This document shows positions 13,984 through 26,700 of a stretch of 64,000 nucleotides of DNA, piece by piece. Within the stretch, counting starts at the first letter, position 1; each line of letters begins with the position of its first letter. A model generated the notes under the pieces. It saw only the letters and a list, made by a program, of their open reading frames with translations. It was not told the origin of the DNA and made no database searches. The translations under genes were made by a program, and so were the position numbers. Source of the stretch: Pagrus major (lineage: Eukaryota; Chordata; Actinopteri; Spariformes; Sparidae); assembly GCF_040436345.1 (NCBI RefSeq), contig NC_133221.1, positions 17,295,165 to 17,359,164 on the forward strand. The letters are read 5' to 3'.

Positions 13984-14066
<83 letters not shown>
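13984..14066. repeat. (CA)n microsatellite
   Basis: About 40 uninterrupted CA units with slightly degenerate CACAGACACACAG flanks on the right. The Thr/His and Val/Cys open frames across it are artefacts. Confidence 0.97.
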
Positions 14067-14069
<3 letters not shown>

Positions 14070-15289
14070 ACAGACACACACGTACACAGGCACATATTCA
14101 AAGAGTAATGCTGCAAACTCCACCAGGAAGGTCAGTGATTAAATGACAAAATGTTTGATTTACCTTTAAAAAAAAGGGATTTCAGGTAATATGCACAGCA
14201 TGTACTTACAGTTATGTTTGTTGACCCACACATGATTTAGCAAAATAAACAGAATACAAAGAAATTGAATGAAATAAATACAAAAACCCAACTGTGGATT
14301 ACAGGGGAATAACATTTACAAAATCATAGTAATATTTAATATTACTAATTGATGAAATTTGTACAGAAACAGCAAGCACTAATCCAACCAAGAGCGTTCA
14401 TAAGTATGAAATGACACTACCGCTGCCTCTACTGATGCTACTACTAATAATATTAAAAATGATAATGTTCCTCATGACAAAGAGGATCATTCAACTTGTG
14501 TGGCATTTTCTTCTGATCTTTTGTTTCCATCTTGTGGTGAAACGTTGGAATGACAGTCTCTCAGCAGGTTCTTTATGCTGGAAGAAATGTCACGTGATTC
14601 GCTAGTGACGGTCAGATGTCACTATAGTAACAAAGACATAAATCAGACGTTTATTGACCCCTTTATTTATCCTTGTTGGAATCAAACACATGCATACATC
14701 ACACCATCAGACAGGCATTTTAATATCTGCAACTCAGGTTTGATGCAGCACTCAGATCGTCTACTTCAGCAACAATGTAAAACTACTCTAGTTCTCAGTT
14801 AAAGCCCTGCATTCAAAATAGTATCAGCAAAATATACTTAAAGTGTCAAAGGTAGAAATATTTGTTCCCTCTGACTGACACGTTCATAATGTATGACATT
14901 ATTAGATTGTCAATACTGATGCAACACTCTGTAAACAGCACTTCATTGTTGCAGCTTTCAGTGCAGCTAGTTTTGACTGTATATACAGTTTGGTAGTTTG
15001 TCCAATGTTTTCCAACATAAGGGTCTGACCCTCTCAAAAAGTTTACAAGATAAATCACAAGGTTGTACTTTGACGGTGACTTTTGTCTACCTGTTTTTCC
15101 AGAAACCTGGTACACTCCCTCCCTTGCCTGCAGGGACCTGTTCAGTTAGGTTGTAGCTTCCTGTTCCTTGAACTGTCACTCACCTCCCAAAACTCACACA
15201 CCCTGAGGTGCACACCATTTGCTACTGATTCTCTGTGTGTTTTTGTACTTTATGTTTTTAAAAAAAATGTATTTCATTAATCTCAATGT

Positions 15290-16185
15290 CTAAGTATTAT
15301 AATCAAAATATACATGAAGTACCAAAAGTGAAAGTTCTCATAAAGCAGAATGGCCCATTTCAGAATAATGTGTATGATATTGCTGGATTATAATTACTGA
15401 TGCATTAATGTGTTGATGTGGGTTTAGATGGACCTTATTATTATAGACATTTGGGTCACAGAACCTGATGTGTCACAGAATTTGTTCCCGCTTTATTAGC
15501 TCAGTCAGTAAGTCATCAAACGTGAATCATGGCAAACTCTCTGTAGTTAAGGTGTGTCCACAAAAAGACCTCCTTGTCCAAACATCATGTGAATGCACCA
15601 GAAATAACTCTAAAAATGGCAATGACGCCAAAAAGAGACAACTTTGCAGCCACATTTCAGAGCAGTAAGAAAAATTCGAATGGTCAGGCTTTATTCAGGA
15701 TTTATCCAAATGGTCTTGAAGAGGAGGCGACCTTCTAAAGAAGACTAGTGGAAGCTCATTTAGATTGTTTGTCTTTTCATGGAGCAAATTTTCTTTTTCA
15801 GTTACCTGTACATGTTCAAAGGCAGCATCAATTACCGCTGGGGGGTCCCCTCTGTTCTTAACTGTTCTAACGTACCATTAAATTCTGATGTAAAGCGACA
15901 TGCGTATTTTGTGAGGGTTCAAAACCACTGGTTCAATCTACACTGTTACATCTTATAAGCATTTACATGAACTAGGCTTTATCTGTTGTGAAATGTGAAG
16001 TAAAAATACAATATTTCCCTGTGAAATGTAGTAGAGTAGAAGTGTAAAGTTACTTAAAATGATTTACTCAAGTAAAGTCCAAGTGCATCATATTTTTATT
16101 CAAGTGCTGTACTTGAGTAAATGTACTTTTGAAACTTTCTACAACTTCCGTAAATGTATTTATGTTTTTATTTTTTTCCATCACG
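15290..16185. mobile_element. split copy of the ACTTGAGTAAA-type element
   Basis: The left part (about 15290-15430) carries family-internal sequence such as AGAATGGCCCATTTCAGAAT and GATTATAATTACTGATGCAT. The right part (about 15970-16185) carries TTTACTCAAGTAAAG and TACTTGAGTAAATGTAC. About 540 bases between them are unlike the family, so the copy appears interrupted or rearranged. It is non-coding. Confidence 0.5.
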
Positions 16186-17097
16186 CATCTGTGGACAGTC
16201 CCCAGGCAAGCAAAAACATAAACACAAGCTGGCATTCTTAACAAAGACAATGGCTTTCACATTGTAAAAGCATTGAGTTAACATATCTGTCAGCATATTA
16301 CCATGACAGACTTCCACACATAGCCGACATGCAAGCCATACACACATGCACACACTCACACAAAGAGAAGTTTTAATATACTTCCCTGTTCACCTGGATT
16401 TCCTCTTTGTAACATTTATCTAAAAGGTGCGTTTCAGACAATGGGCCTCTTTTCGTCTTCTAAAATACATTCAAGGTGGAAAATTATGAGGAAGAAAGGG
16501 ACGATTCTGAGCTACTCAGGTTTTACAAGTTTCAGTTTGCCCCCAGCAGAGGGCATGGACCATCTGAAGTCACTTTAAGAGGCTGATTAAGGCTTAGCTT
16601 TTTCACATGATGAGTGGGAAGATGTTTAGCCAAGTTAATCTGGTTGTTTGTGCACCAACAAAGTACTGTAAAAAATATGAGGGAAATATTTTTTTTGAAA
16701 AGGAGGTAAAAAAATAAATATCTAGATCATAAACCTCAATCTTGCATTACATTCTGCACTGAATCTAAACGCCCATGTTTTAAAACTGCATGATGTTCTT
16801 TTATTTAATGTTATATGTATTTTACTTGAGTGACTCTCTGACAATCCCTCCAGACTCAACACAGTGGTTACAAAGTTCACACTTCATTCAGGTCCGTAAA
16901 TGCTGCATTTAAAATGCTGATGGAAAATGTTGAAAATGAAAATACTGTAAGAAGGCCTTTTTTAAGTCAGGTTTGCTTAAAGTCAACAAAGTGATCACAT
17001 CTTTTAAAGGAACACTGTAGATAATTTATTTCTGAAAAGGATTAGGTTGAAGTGAATACTGACCAAGTCTTACCCCCCTTCTTTTATATTTATATTT

Positions 17098-17570
17098 TAG
17101 GGGTCGACCAATATGGCTTTTTCGAAACCGATACCAATTATTAGAAATCAAGGAGTCTGAAAACCGATATTTGGGACCAATATTCATTTGCAGTAAAAAT
17201 GTAACCAGTGATGAAAAAACCTAAGTACAATTTACTCAAGTACTGTTCTTAAGTACAATTTTGCAGTACTTTACTAGAGTATTTACATTTTCTGCTACTT
17301 TATACTTCCACTCCACTACATTTATTTGATACATTTAATTACTAGTTACTTCAGATACAGATTATTCACTGTTTATAGGCTATAAATTGTGAAGTGTCAC
17401 CAATCCGACATTGTTGTGGACGGGACAGTGTGTAAGAGGATGCTGCATCAGAGCCAAAGTAGTATTTATTTTATCGGCAATCTCACATAAAAATCATCGA
17501 TAAGACCATTGGAAAAAGCTGAATTTTGTCCCCAATAATGGTCCAGGGCCGATAATCAGTCTACCCCTAA
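17098..17570. mobile_element. short inverted-repeat element containing a second element
   Basis: The left end TTAGGGGTCGACCAATAT and the reverse complement of the right end (TTAGGGGTAGACTGATTAT) are imperfect terminal inverted repeats. Internal phrases such as AAACCGATACCAATTATTAG and GGGCCGATAATCAGT are typical of this fish repeat. From about 17205 to 17460 the element is occupied by an ACTTGAGTAAA-type sequence in reverse orientation, indicating a nested insertion. It has no coding capacity. Confidence 0.55.
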
Positions 17571-20500
17571 TATATCTTATCAATAAACTTTGTGTTAAAC
17601 ATGAATATTCCAGATTTCCACCCCAGTCTTTACCTACACAACTCAAACCATTCAAAATAAACAAAAATAAAACATTCAAATACCAGAAATATAATAATAG
17701 AAACAAACAAAATAACACAAATTAAAAAAAACAACATACACATCCTGTCCACACAACCTAAACATGTCACTTAAACCATTATTTAAACTTATTTCATGTT
17801 GTACGTGTTTTCAATTCCTCATTACATTTGTTCCACACAGTAAATCCTTTGACAATAACAATGGCATTTAGCAATAATCCTCACTTGTGCTTCTTATGAC
17901 TGTTTTTGAGGGATGAAGATTGGATTTCCCCACGCTTTCACACAGTAAGTTACATGGGAGTATGAATGTACAGTATCCTGGTCTGCATGCCCCAGGGGGT
18001 CCTCAGAGTTACTGCAGGGGCTGCACCAAAATATCGTATGATAACAAAGATTGAAATATGGCTAAAATACACATTAATATGAATACAACATGTTATTACC
18101 AAAGATAAATTAATAAAAAAAACATTGACAGAACATTGATGCTAGTCTTTTCTGATGCAATCATGTGAGCCAGCTAACTTAACGTTACACTGAATCACTA
18201 TGCAAACTGGTTAACTAACTGCCTATCATTGAAACAAAGCCTGTTGGCCAGTTAGCTGCATTATTATCCCAAGCGGACATTCTCATGAGCCACCAATGGA
18301 CTGTATTGTAACTTATGGTGGTTATTGGTCCAAAACCACCAGGGAAGTATAGAGAGTGATGCTTACTCGTCTAACATTAGCAATGCTACAAATGTGCAAG
18401 TGAAAGAAGACCCGATAATACTCAGAGAATTATCTCAGGTCTAGATTTAAATTCTCATCTATTAGGCCACCGTAGATGCAGCATCACTTGGAATAAAACA
18501 GTGATATATTCATCAGAAACTCATCAATCAGCTAAAGTTGTTGCGCTACCTTCCAAAACCTCTTGTAAAGCTGCTCCTCAGATTGCTCAGTGGATTTAAA
18601 CAAGTAGTGCAGGCCCTTTACCTATAAATAAACTTCTGTTACATTCAAGCCCTTGCCAAGTAGAGTAAGGGTTAAGCTAACCCATTTGGAGGGACTCAAA
18701 GGCCAACTTGAGAAATATTTCCCTGAGGTTGACTTCTGGCACAAGGACAAGACATGAAATACAGTTTTCATTCAAAGACACAAAACAAGACCACTCATCC
18801 AGCCCTGGAAGACTGCTCGCAATTGACAGTAAAGCGGTAAGGAAACAAGGCAAAAGTGGCGTTACCTTCCTCACCTACCTGAAAAGCAAATACAGGTGAA
18901 GATCGGTATGGCCATCTGCCTGACAACCTCCATATGCTCTGCGATAGATAATCTGTGTGCCACTCACCGGGGTCAGACATTTCACTAGGGTAGAGTTTGT
19001 GCCCTCCACAGTTTCAGGTAAGCTCAAAGATTTACTGTCCCTTCCACATTACATAAAACATAAATATATGTATCTGTCAATAATGATTTTAATATCTCAT
19101 TATTGTAAGCAACAACAACAAGGTTTGTTTATATGTGTCACTACAGGCGGTAACACTTTATATTATGATCCTCGTCTAATCCACAGCTAATAAGCACATT
19201 ATTAGTCCTTATGAGATGCGAATTATCATTATTATTTAGGGATTTTATGGTCTGATGCCAATACCAATATTTAATGGAGGTAAGATATTTCACAGTTTAA
19301 CAATAGACTTTATTGTCTAAATGGGATCAGTGCACTAAAATAGCAAAATTTCTGGAAATTTAAAGGAGACATAGTCTGCTCTTTTTCAGGTTCATAATTT
19401 TGGTTTGGGTTGCTTAAATTCATTCATTCAACCTCATTCTAACCCTATTTAAATCTCTAAAAAAACACTGAGGGCAAGCCCTCATTTCCAATGATGTCGA
19501 GATCACAAATAAAAAACAGAATAGGTGCAAAAGTGTGATAACAAACAGAAACAACGAACATAATCACAGAGCGAATAAACAGAATGGGTAAATAAAAATG
19601 ATAACAGAAAAGAGGCAATATGACAGAATACCAAAAAAACGGAAAAAGTGCTTGAAAATGATAAGAAACCGCAAGCAAACGAACATGACAAAACACAGAT
19701 AAAACTGAGGTGCATAAAAGATAAATAGCAGACAGCCATAGACAATATCTATCTATTATAAGGGCCTTTGTTAGGTACAAATAACTCTTATCACTTTATA
19801 CTCCTGCTCATGCACTACATATGTAAATTAGCTCATGGCTAACTCTGGTACAGCTAGTACGCTGTGCTCTGTCCCAGTCAAATAAACAAATGATTAATTT
19901 GAATAAATTGCACCAAAGGCAATAAAGGAGTCAGTTGACAACCTTTACATTCAGTTTACTTGCACAGCAAGAAATGCTCACACCACTTTGAAGCCAAGTG
20001 CACTAACACAATATCAGTCAAAACACATTCAAAAACATTTTATGAACATAAATGTTCCCTGAGTACCAAGTCATGATAAATAGCTAAGAAGTAATAACAA
20101 GCTGGATCAATAACAAGTGCTTTTAAATTTAGTCCATCTGTGAGCTTATTTCAGACGAGGCTGCTCATTTCTTTAAAAGGGACCAATAATGTTGTTACAA
20201 TTTCCAGATGGGAAGATGCAGATGACTGAAGCATTTAATGTTTGAATGTGGTTTAGCTAAATAAATAGCACCACAGAAGAAGACAGATGTAGATGTGAGT
20301 AGACTCTTTTATATGTTGCTCTATTTTATGCTGTTGTTAGGGTTGAATTTCCTGTTTTACATAAGATACATTTGGCATTCAACACATCACACGTCAGCTC
20401 ACCTGACAGGGCTGTGGGTGTGTCTGACACAAAGGATTTGAAACCATTGATCTAGATAACATTATACTCTAGGCTGGCCTTACCTCTACAGCATTTTACT

Positions 20501-20703
20501 GTATACACAATCAAATAAAACTTGTTTTTTACCTTTTTAGAGTCACAGTGCATATGGAAATATGGAGGTTTACGCCTGCCTGAAGAACAAGGAGAGGATC
20601 CTTGGGTTTGTTCACAGAACAAAATCTTCATTTTACCACAATAATTGCCTTTTTTCCCTCACAATGAAGCAGCAAACAGACATGTATTGTAGGAGCCCAG
20701 CTT

Positions 20704-23700
20704 TCAGTGACTGGTCATGCACTTGAACCTGTCCTTGAAATAGAAGATTTCATTACTAATGTTACTATCTGCACTAGAAAGTGAATAACGGAATTTATCG
20801 TAGGCTTTTTGTGACTCTGTTTTAGTCCAGGGTAGTTTGATCTTTGATGCGTGGCTTACAATGATGTCACTGCAGGAGCCAATGTGGAGGGAGCCCAGAG
20901 CGTCAACGAAGAACTCTGCAGTGTCAAAAAAAAACATTGTAGTTTCGAAAAAGAAAATGCTCGTTTGAAGTTTCTTTTACATCTTTCCAAACTGAAACAA
21001 CTCAACAGTGTCAACACAGCCGTACTGCGCAGAGAAAATAGCTAATATAAACTGCTATGTTAATATATTTTATAGAAGATATTACAGATACTCACCCAGA
21101 TGACCCCTTCGTGACAGGCGAGGGTCAAAGCCCACCTGCAGCACCTTGTCTGTCCTCCCCATGAAGAAGTTTATGACGGCATCAGCTACCACACAGTTGG
21201 GAAACCCCTCGATGACGTGGTGGTAGCCATTTCTGATATGCAAGCAGTTGCCCTCCTCTCCCCCTTCCTCCACTGATATGGTGTGACGGTATGTTGCAGA
21301 GTAACCAGTCACCTCTCTCACCGCACCACCAACCTGAAGTCATGAAGACAGTTAGAATGGTAAGACGACTAACAGAAACATAATAACTGGTGCACATGTA
21401 GCACACGGCCACCCCAACCCCACCAACCAAAAAAATATGGAGCCTGTCCTCATTATGTCAATCATTATGACCATTATTAATGTTTGTTGTGATATGGTCC
21501 AGTACGTGTGTTGCTGCAACAGCCATCTTGTTTTGGGAGACACTGACAATCGACCTACTCCTTCGTTTAGGTACAGTGACAAAAGTTGGCTTGACTTTAA
21601 ATTGTCAGGAAACCTATAACCTCACACTTACCAAGTAGAGTAGGCTGTTAAATTTAAGTTGCATGAGCTGGAAAATTTTAACAACTTAATCGGTAATCGG
21701 TTTCCTCGATTCTTTTAAGTAAGATCCCTTTGTCATATTTTACAGTGCATGAAAATATAAATCCTCTTGTAAAAACTAAAGTAAATCTAAATATGTAGCA
21801 CCACGTGTCACAACATAATAACAGCTGGTCATGAGACCATAGTTACCTGCCTATTCAAGACTACATATACATATATGTTGCCCTTACTTGGGGATGTCAG
21901 GTGGGAGGAAGCAGAGAGGAAGGATCTTTGCTGTGTACTTTAAAATTTGGAGTGTTTATGAATATATTAATATTCAGTAGGCATTAACACACACTGCCAC
22001 ACACATTGCACTGCTTCTGGGAATGCATCTCACCAGATCCAGAGTGGTCCTCTCTAAGATATCCACCATCCTCTCCAACTTGGTGTTTGCAGTGAAGATG
22101 AAGTCATCGTCCGCCCAGAGCACATACTTGGTGGTCACTTGAGACACTGCCAGGTTTCTTCCTGCAAACCAACCCTTTACAAACAAAAGGAGGTTCAACA
22201 CCCATTAACTGTGTAGTTTAATAATTACAATTCATATTGATATTTCAGAAAGATATGAACTTATTTACCTTTCCAAATGGCATGATGTAATGTTCAATGT
22301 GAGGCCCGGTCACTGGCTGAGGGTGTTTATTATCGTCTGCTATCACTATGGTGACAGTGGGATAATACTGACGTACGCTGTCAATGAGATCTTTGAGCTT
22401 GTCATAGCGTAGGAAGGTCTTGGTGGCGATGGTAACAAGAGCACTGATATTGTACTCTATGTAGATACAAAAAACAAATGCAGTGACCTTCTGTGACATT
22501 CAACACTTTTCGTCAAAATAAAACTGATAATAAAAAAACTGCTGACAAACCTTTTTGGGATCCGGAGTTGTAAAGTTTTGGGACGGTTGCATGTCCAATT
22601 TTAATGCTGAAAAATGACTGGTGAGCCTCAGTTGCAAACCGAACTGCAGAACAAAACAAGAGCTGTGGTAAATCCTGGTTTCAAGTTCAATGGGGAGGAA
22701 ATCATTCTATCATTCTTCAGACTGGGCAAAGATCATGCAAAGCTGTGATCGCCTATGTACTGCAGCCTTTGTCCCTGTCATTGTTACTGTTTTGCGTTGA
22801 GAGGGCTGCGACAGACAAACAACACCTGTCCTTCCATGGGGATAACCCACAGGAGGCGCTCCGCACTCTATGTGGAGGCTAAGAAAAGTTTCAGTTTGCT
22901 GCTATCGTGTGTTCTTTCATTAAAACTGACAAAACATTCACTATGTGACAAAGGTGAGGGGATCATCATAATAGGAGGTGACTTCAACTGTACCCTGAAT
23001 TCAAAATTGGATAGACTGCCTGCAACCAGGAAACCTCCATCCAAAATGTCTAAGGGCTTATCATATATGATGAAAGAACTGGGTCTAGTAGACATCTGGC
23101 GACAGCTCCATCCTAATGAGAGAGATTTCACTTATACGTCTCAAGTGCATGGGAGCTACTCAAGAATAGATCTTTTTTGTGTATCAAGGACTGAAATGTA
23201 TAGAATAAAAGATTGTACAGTTGAACCAATTACTATTTCAGACCATGGCCCTGTGACTATGAAAATCAACCTAGGTACGGACAATCACTTCAGACACTGG
23301 AGGCTTAATGTATCCCTGCTAACAGATATGAATATTAGGCAAGAATTGAAGGAGGCTCTGACTGAATACTTTATCGTAAATGATGATGGTAATGTCTCCC
23401 CCTCAATTATATGGGATGCTAGTAAAGCCACTATAAGAGGGAAAATTATTTCTATAGGGTCCAGAATAAAAAAACAAAGACTCGCTAAACAACAGAGTTT
23501 GGAAGATGAAATAAAAAAATTAACGAGAGAACACAAACAATTTGGAAAGAAAGACGCTTTGAAAATGCTAAAGGAGACGAGACAACAACTGGATGAGGTT
23601 CTGACATATAAAGCAGAGGGTGCTCTGAGATTTACTAATAGAAAATATTATGAAATGGGTAACAAAGCCAGCAGGCTTTTGGCTTTTCAACTCAGAAAAG

Positions 23701-26700
23701 CCCAATCTAGCCGTGCAGTTCCAAAAATTAGGAATTCTGAAACCAATCTTATTGAGGCAGATCCCACTAAAATAGCAAACTCATTTTCCACGTACTACAA
23801 ACAACTATATAAGGCTGAAGACCTTGAATTCAAGGAAAAAAGAATATTAGAGTTTTTAAAACCCCTTAAAATGAATAAACTATCAAATGAGGAGGTGGAA
23901 TTTTTAATACAGCCTATCACAGAAAAGGAAATTAGGGAAACCATTCTTAAAATCAAAAACAATAAATCACCAGGAATAGATGGTTTCTCTGGAGAATACT
24001 ATAAGATATTTATGAATGAACTTACACCTATATTGTGTAAATTATATAATTATGTTCTAAAATCAGGAGACCCCCCAAATTCATGGTCAGAAGCCATACT
24101 ATCAGTAATACATAAGGAGGGAAAAGATCCCCTTCAATGTAATAGCTATCGCCCAATAAGCTTACTCTGTGTAGATTATAAAATCCTAACCTCTATATTA
24201 GCAGTCGGAATTCAAAGAAATATAAAAAAATTAATACAACCAGATCAAACAGGATTCATATTAGGACGTCAAGGATCAAATAATATAAGATGAGCTTTAA
24301 ATCTGCAAGCAATAGCGGCAGGAGACAGTCAACCGTCAATGCTCCTCGGTTTAGATGCCGAGAAAGCATTTGATCGGGTGGACTGGCAATTTCTGAAACA
24401 GACACTAATAGAAATGGGCTTTGGGAATGAATTTGTGAACTGGATAAACCTACTATATAAAGAACCCTGCTCGAAAGTCAGAATTAACGGTCACTGTTCT
24501 AGCTTTTTTAGGATTGAACGAGGGGTGAGACAAGGAGACTCTCTGTCACCCATCTTATTTGCTATCAGTATCGAGCCTCTGGCAGAGGCAATACGCCAAA
24601 ATGCTCAAATCCAAGGGATAACAGATGAAGGAGGCTCAATTCATAAAATAGCTTTGTTCGCGGATGACATTTTACTTTTTGTAAAAAATCCACTTTCTTC
24701 CATTCCTGTACTTATGAAAACCTTGCACGAATATGGATCAGTGTCCGGATATAAAATTAATGAAAATAAATCAGAAGCCATGATGATTTCAGGCACCTGG
24801 CCTACACAACTGAATAATAGTGTCTCCTTTCGCTGGTCTAAACAAGGATTTAGGTATTTGGGAATAATTATTACCCCTAATCCCACCCAACTATTTGAGG
24901 CGAATTATAACAAATTAATTAAACAAATAAAAAATGATGTGGCACGTTGGGAAATTGTACCGCTGTCCCTCGTAGGAAGAATAGAGACGGTAAAAATGAA
25001 TCTACTACCGAGACTTCTCTTTTTATTTCAATCCCTCCCTATTAAAGTACCGGTTTCCACATTAAAAATGCTAGATAGGTTAGTTTCAACATTTATATGG
25101 CAAAAGAAGAGACCAAGGATAAGATTGAAATCTCTTCAACTACCTAAAGATAAGGGCGGTTTAGGTTTACCAAATCTCAAAAGCTATTACTGGGCTGCAC
25201 AGATAAGTGCTATAGTGGCATGGATCAGAAATGACCAAGAGACAATATGGACTAAGATAGAGCAAGATTCTGTAAAGGAGGTCTCCTTAGCGGTACTCCC
25301 TTTCATAGATATAAAGTCTGTTAATAAAATCAAAATAAAGAACGAATGGATAAAACACACCTTAAAAGTCTGGACAACTGTGAAGAAAAAGCTTAAGGGA
25401 CCGGAGTCGATCTCAAGGGCCCTACTGATTGTAGGAAATATAGATTTTCCGCCCTCCCTATGGGACAGTGGGTTCAGAGGGTGGGTGGACAAAGGTCTCC
25501 GTACAATTAATCAACTTTTTATAGGGATGGAATTTAAATCGTTCTCTCAACTTCAGGAGCAATTTGGCCTCTCATCAAAAGATTTTCATAGATATCTTCA
25601 GATCAGACATTATGTCACATGTCACAAGGAAAGGGACATGGTCAGAAATAACCCTAATGAGATAGAAGAGTACTTAATCAACATTTTAGAGAAACAACAC
25701 CCAACAAAAAAAAATCTATCTAACATATACAAAAGACTAGTAATGGATGCTTATCAAAACACGGAATATATTAAAGAAAAATGGGAATTAGAAATGAATG
25801 TTATAATTGAAGACTCTGAATGGAATGACATGTGGGCAGGATGCCATAAGGGCATTAATAGTCAATTATGGAAAGAATTTGACTGGAAGATAAAAATTAG
25901 ATTTTTTAATACTCCCCTTGTTGTTTCTATGTACGTGAAGAATTCCAGTGCAGCATTATGCTGGCGTAATTGTGGAAATACTGGAGACACCACACACATT
26001 TTCTGGGATTGCCCAGTTCTGCGTGGATTCTGGGGGGACATCAAAAGGGAGATTGATACTATGTTGGGGACAGATGTTGCTTGGGATCCAAAACTGTTTT
26101 TATTAGGAATTATTCCGAAAGATGTATACAATGCTGATCAACGATATGTACTGAGGATCCTTTTACTAGTAGCAAAGAAAATGATAACGGTTAACTGGAG
26201 AGACGTGAAGCCCCCAACCATAGGTCAATGGACCCAGAGACTGAAAAATGTCTACTCAATGGAAAAAATGACAGCCAGTTTGCAGCTGAAAACAGACATG
26301 TTTGAGCAGAGATGGTCCTGCATTACCAGATATCTGGGGTTGGAATGAGTAGAATTTTTTGTTTGTTTGTTTTGTTTTTGACTACCTGCTTGTCCATTCA
26401 TTTGTTTTTATGGCAGCTGGTTTCGATATGTATGCTTTGTGATATGTTGTATGATATGTCAGGAATTGTCTTGTCTTGTTAAGTGAATTGTTTTGTCTTG
26501 TGAAGTGTTTTGAAAAATGTTGGAAAAGTTTAAATAAAGAGAAAGTTCAAAAAAAAAAAAAAAAATTCACTATGTATAGAATTAAAGCTTTTAGCTTTTT
26601 AGCTAGTAACCCCTCATCCCCCCGCACACACAAATTTGACCCAGATTTGACCTGAAAGCGCACATCCTCCATTTACTTTTTCCCTTTTGAAGCACATAGT

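Larger units (their letters stand above)
13081..20703. other. intergenic region between the 3' ends of slc26a10 and b4galnt1
   Basis: A repeat-rich interval between convergent genes. It contains a long CA microsatellite (13984-14066), a split ACTTGAGTAAA-type element (15290-16185) and a GGGGTCGACC-ended element (17098-17570). A fragment near 19144-19215 beginning GGTAACACTTTATATTA resembles the end of another fish repeat. The 3' UTR of b4galnt1 must run leftward from 20703; ATTAAA on the minus strand near 20236-20241 is a possible polyadenylation signal. No exon was recognised. Confidence 0.6.

Noticed and set aside
13887..14123. Open frames of alternating His/Thr or Val/Cys
   Set aside because: Translations of the CA microsatellite.
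19457..19780. 107-residue hydrophobic minus-strand frames
   Set aside because: Two frames open at once over an A-rich region, a sign of composition and not selection.
22755..22946. N-terminal 64 codons of the long open frame starting at 22755
   Set aside because: They lie left of the target-site duplication and are b4galnt1 intron that happens to be open in the LINE frame.
25187..25492. Minus-strand frames inside the LINE
   Set aside because: Shadows of the LINE reading frame.
22755..26348. Possibility that the reverse transcriptase is a host-domesticated or retron-type gene
   Set aside because: The poly(A) tail, target-site duplication, 5' truncation and C-terminal Cys motif are those of an ordinary L1-clade insertion.
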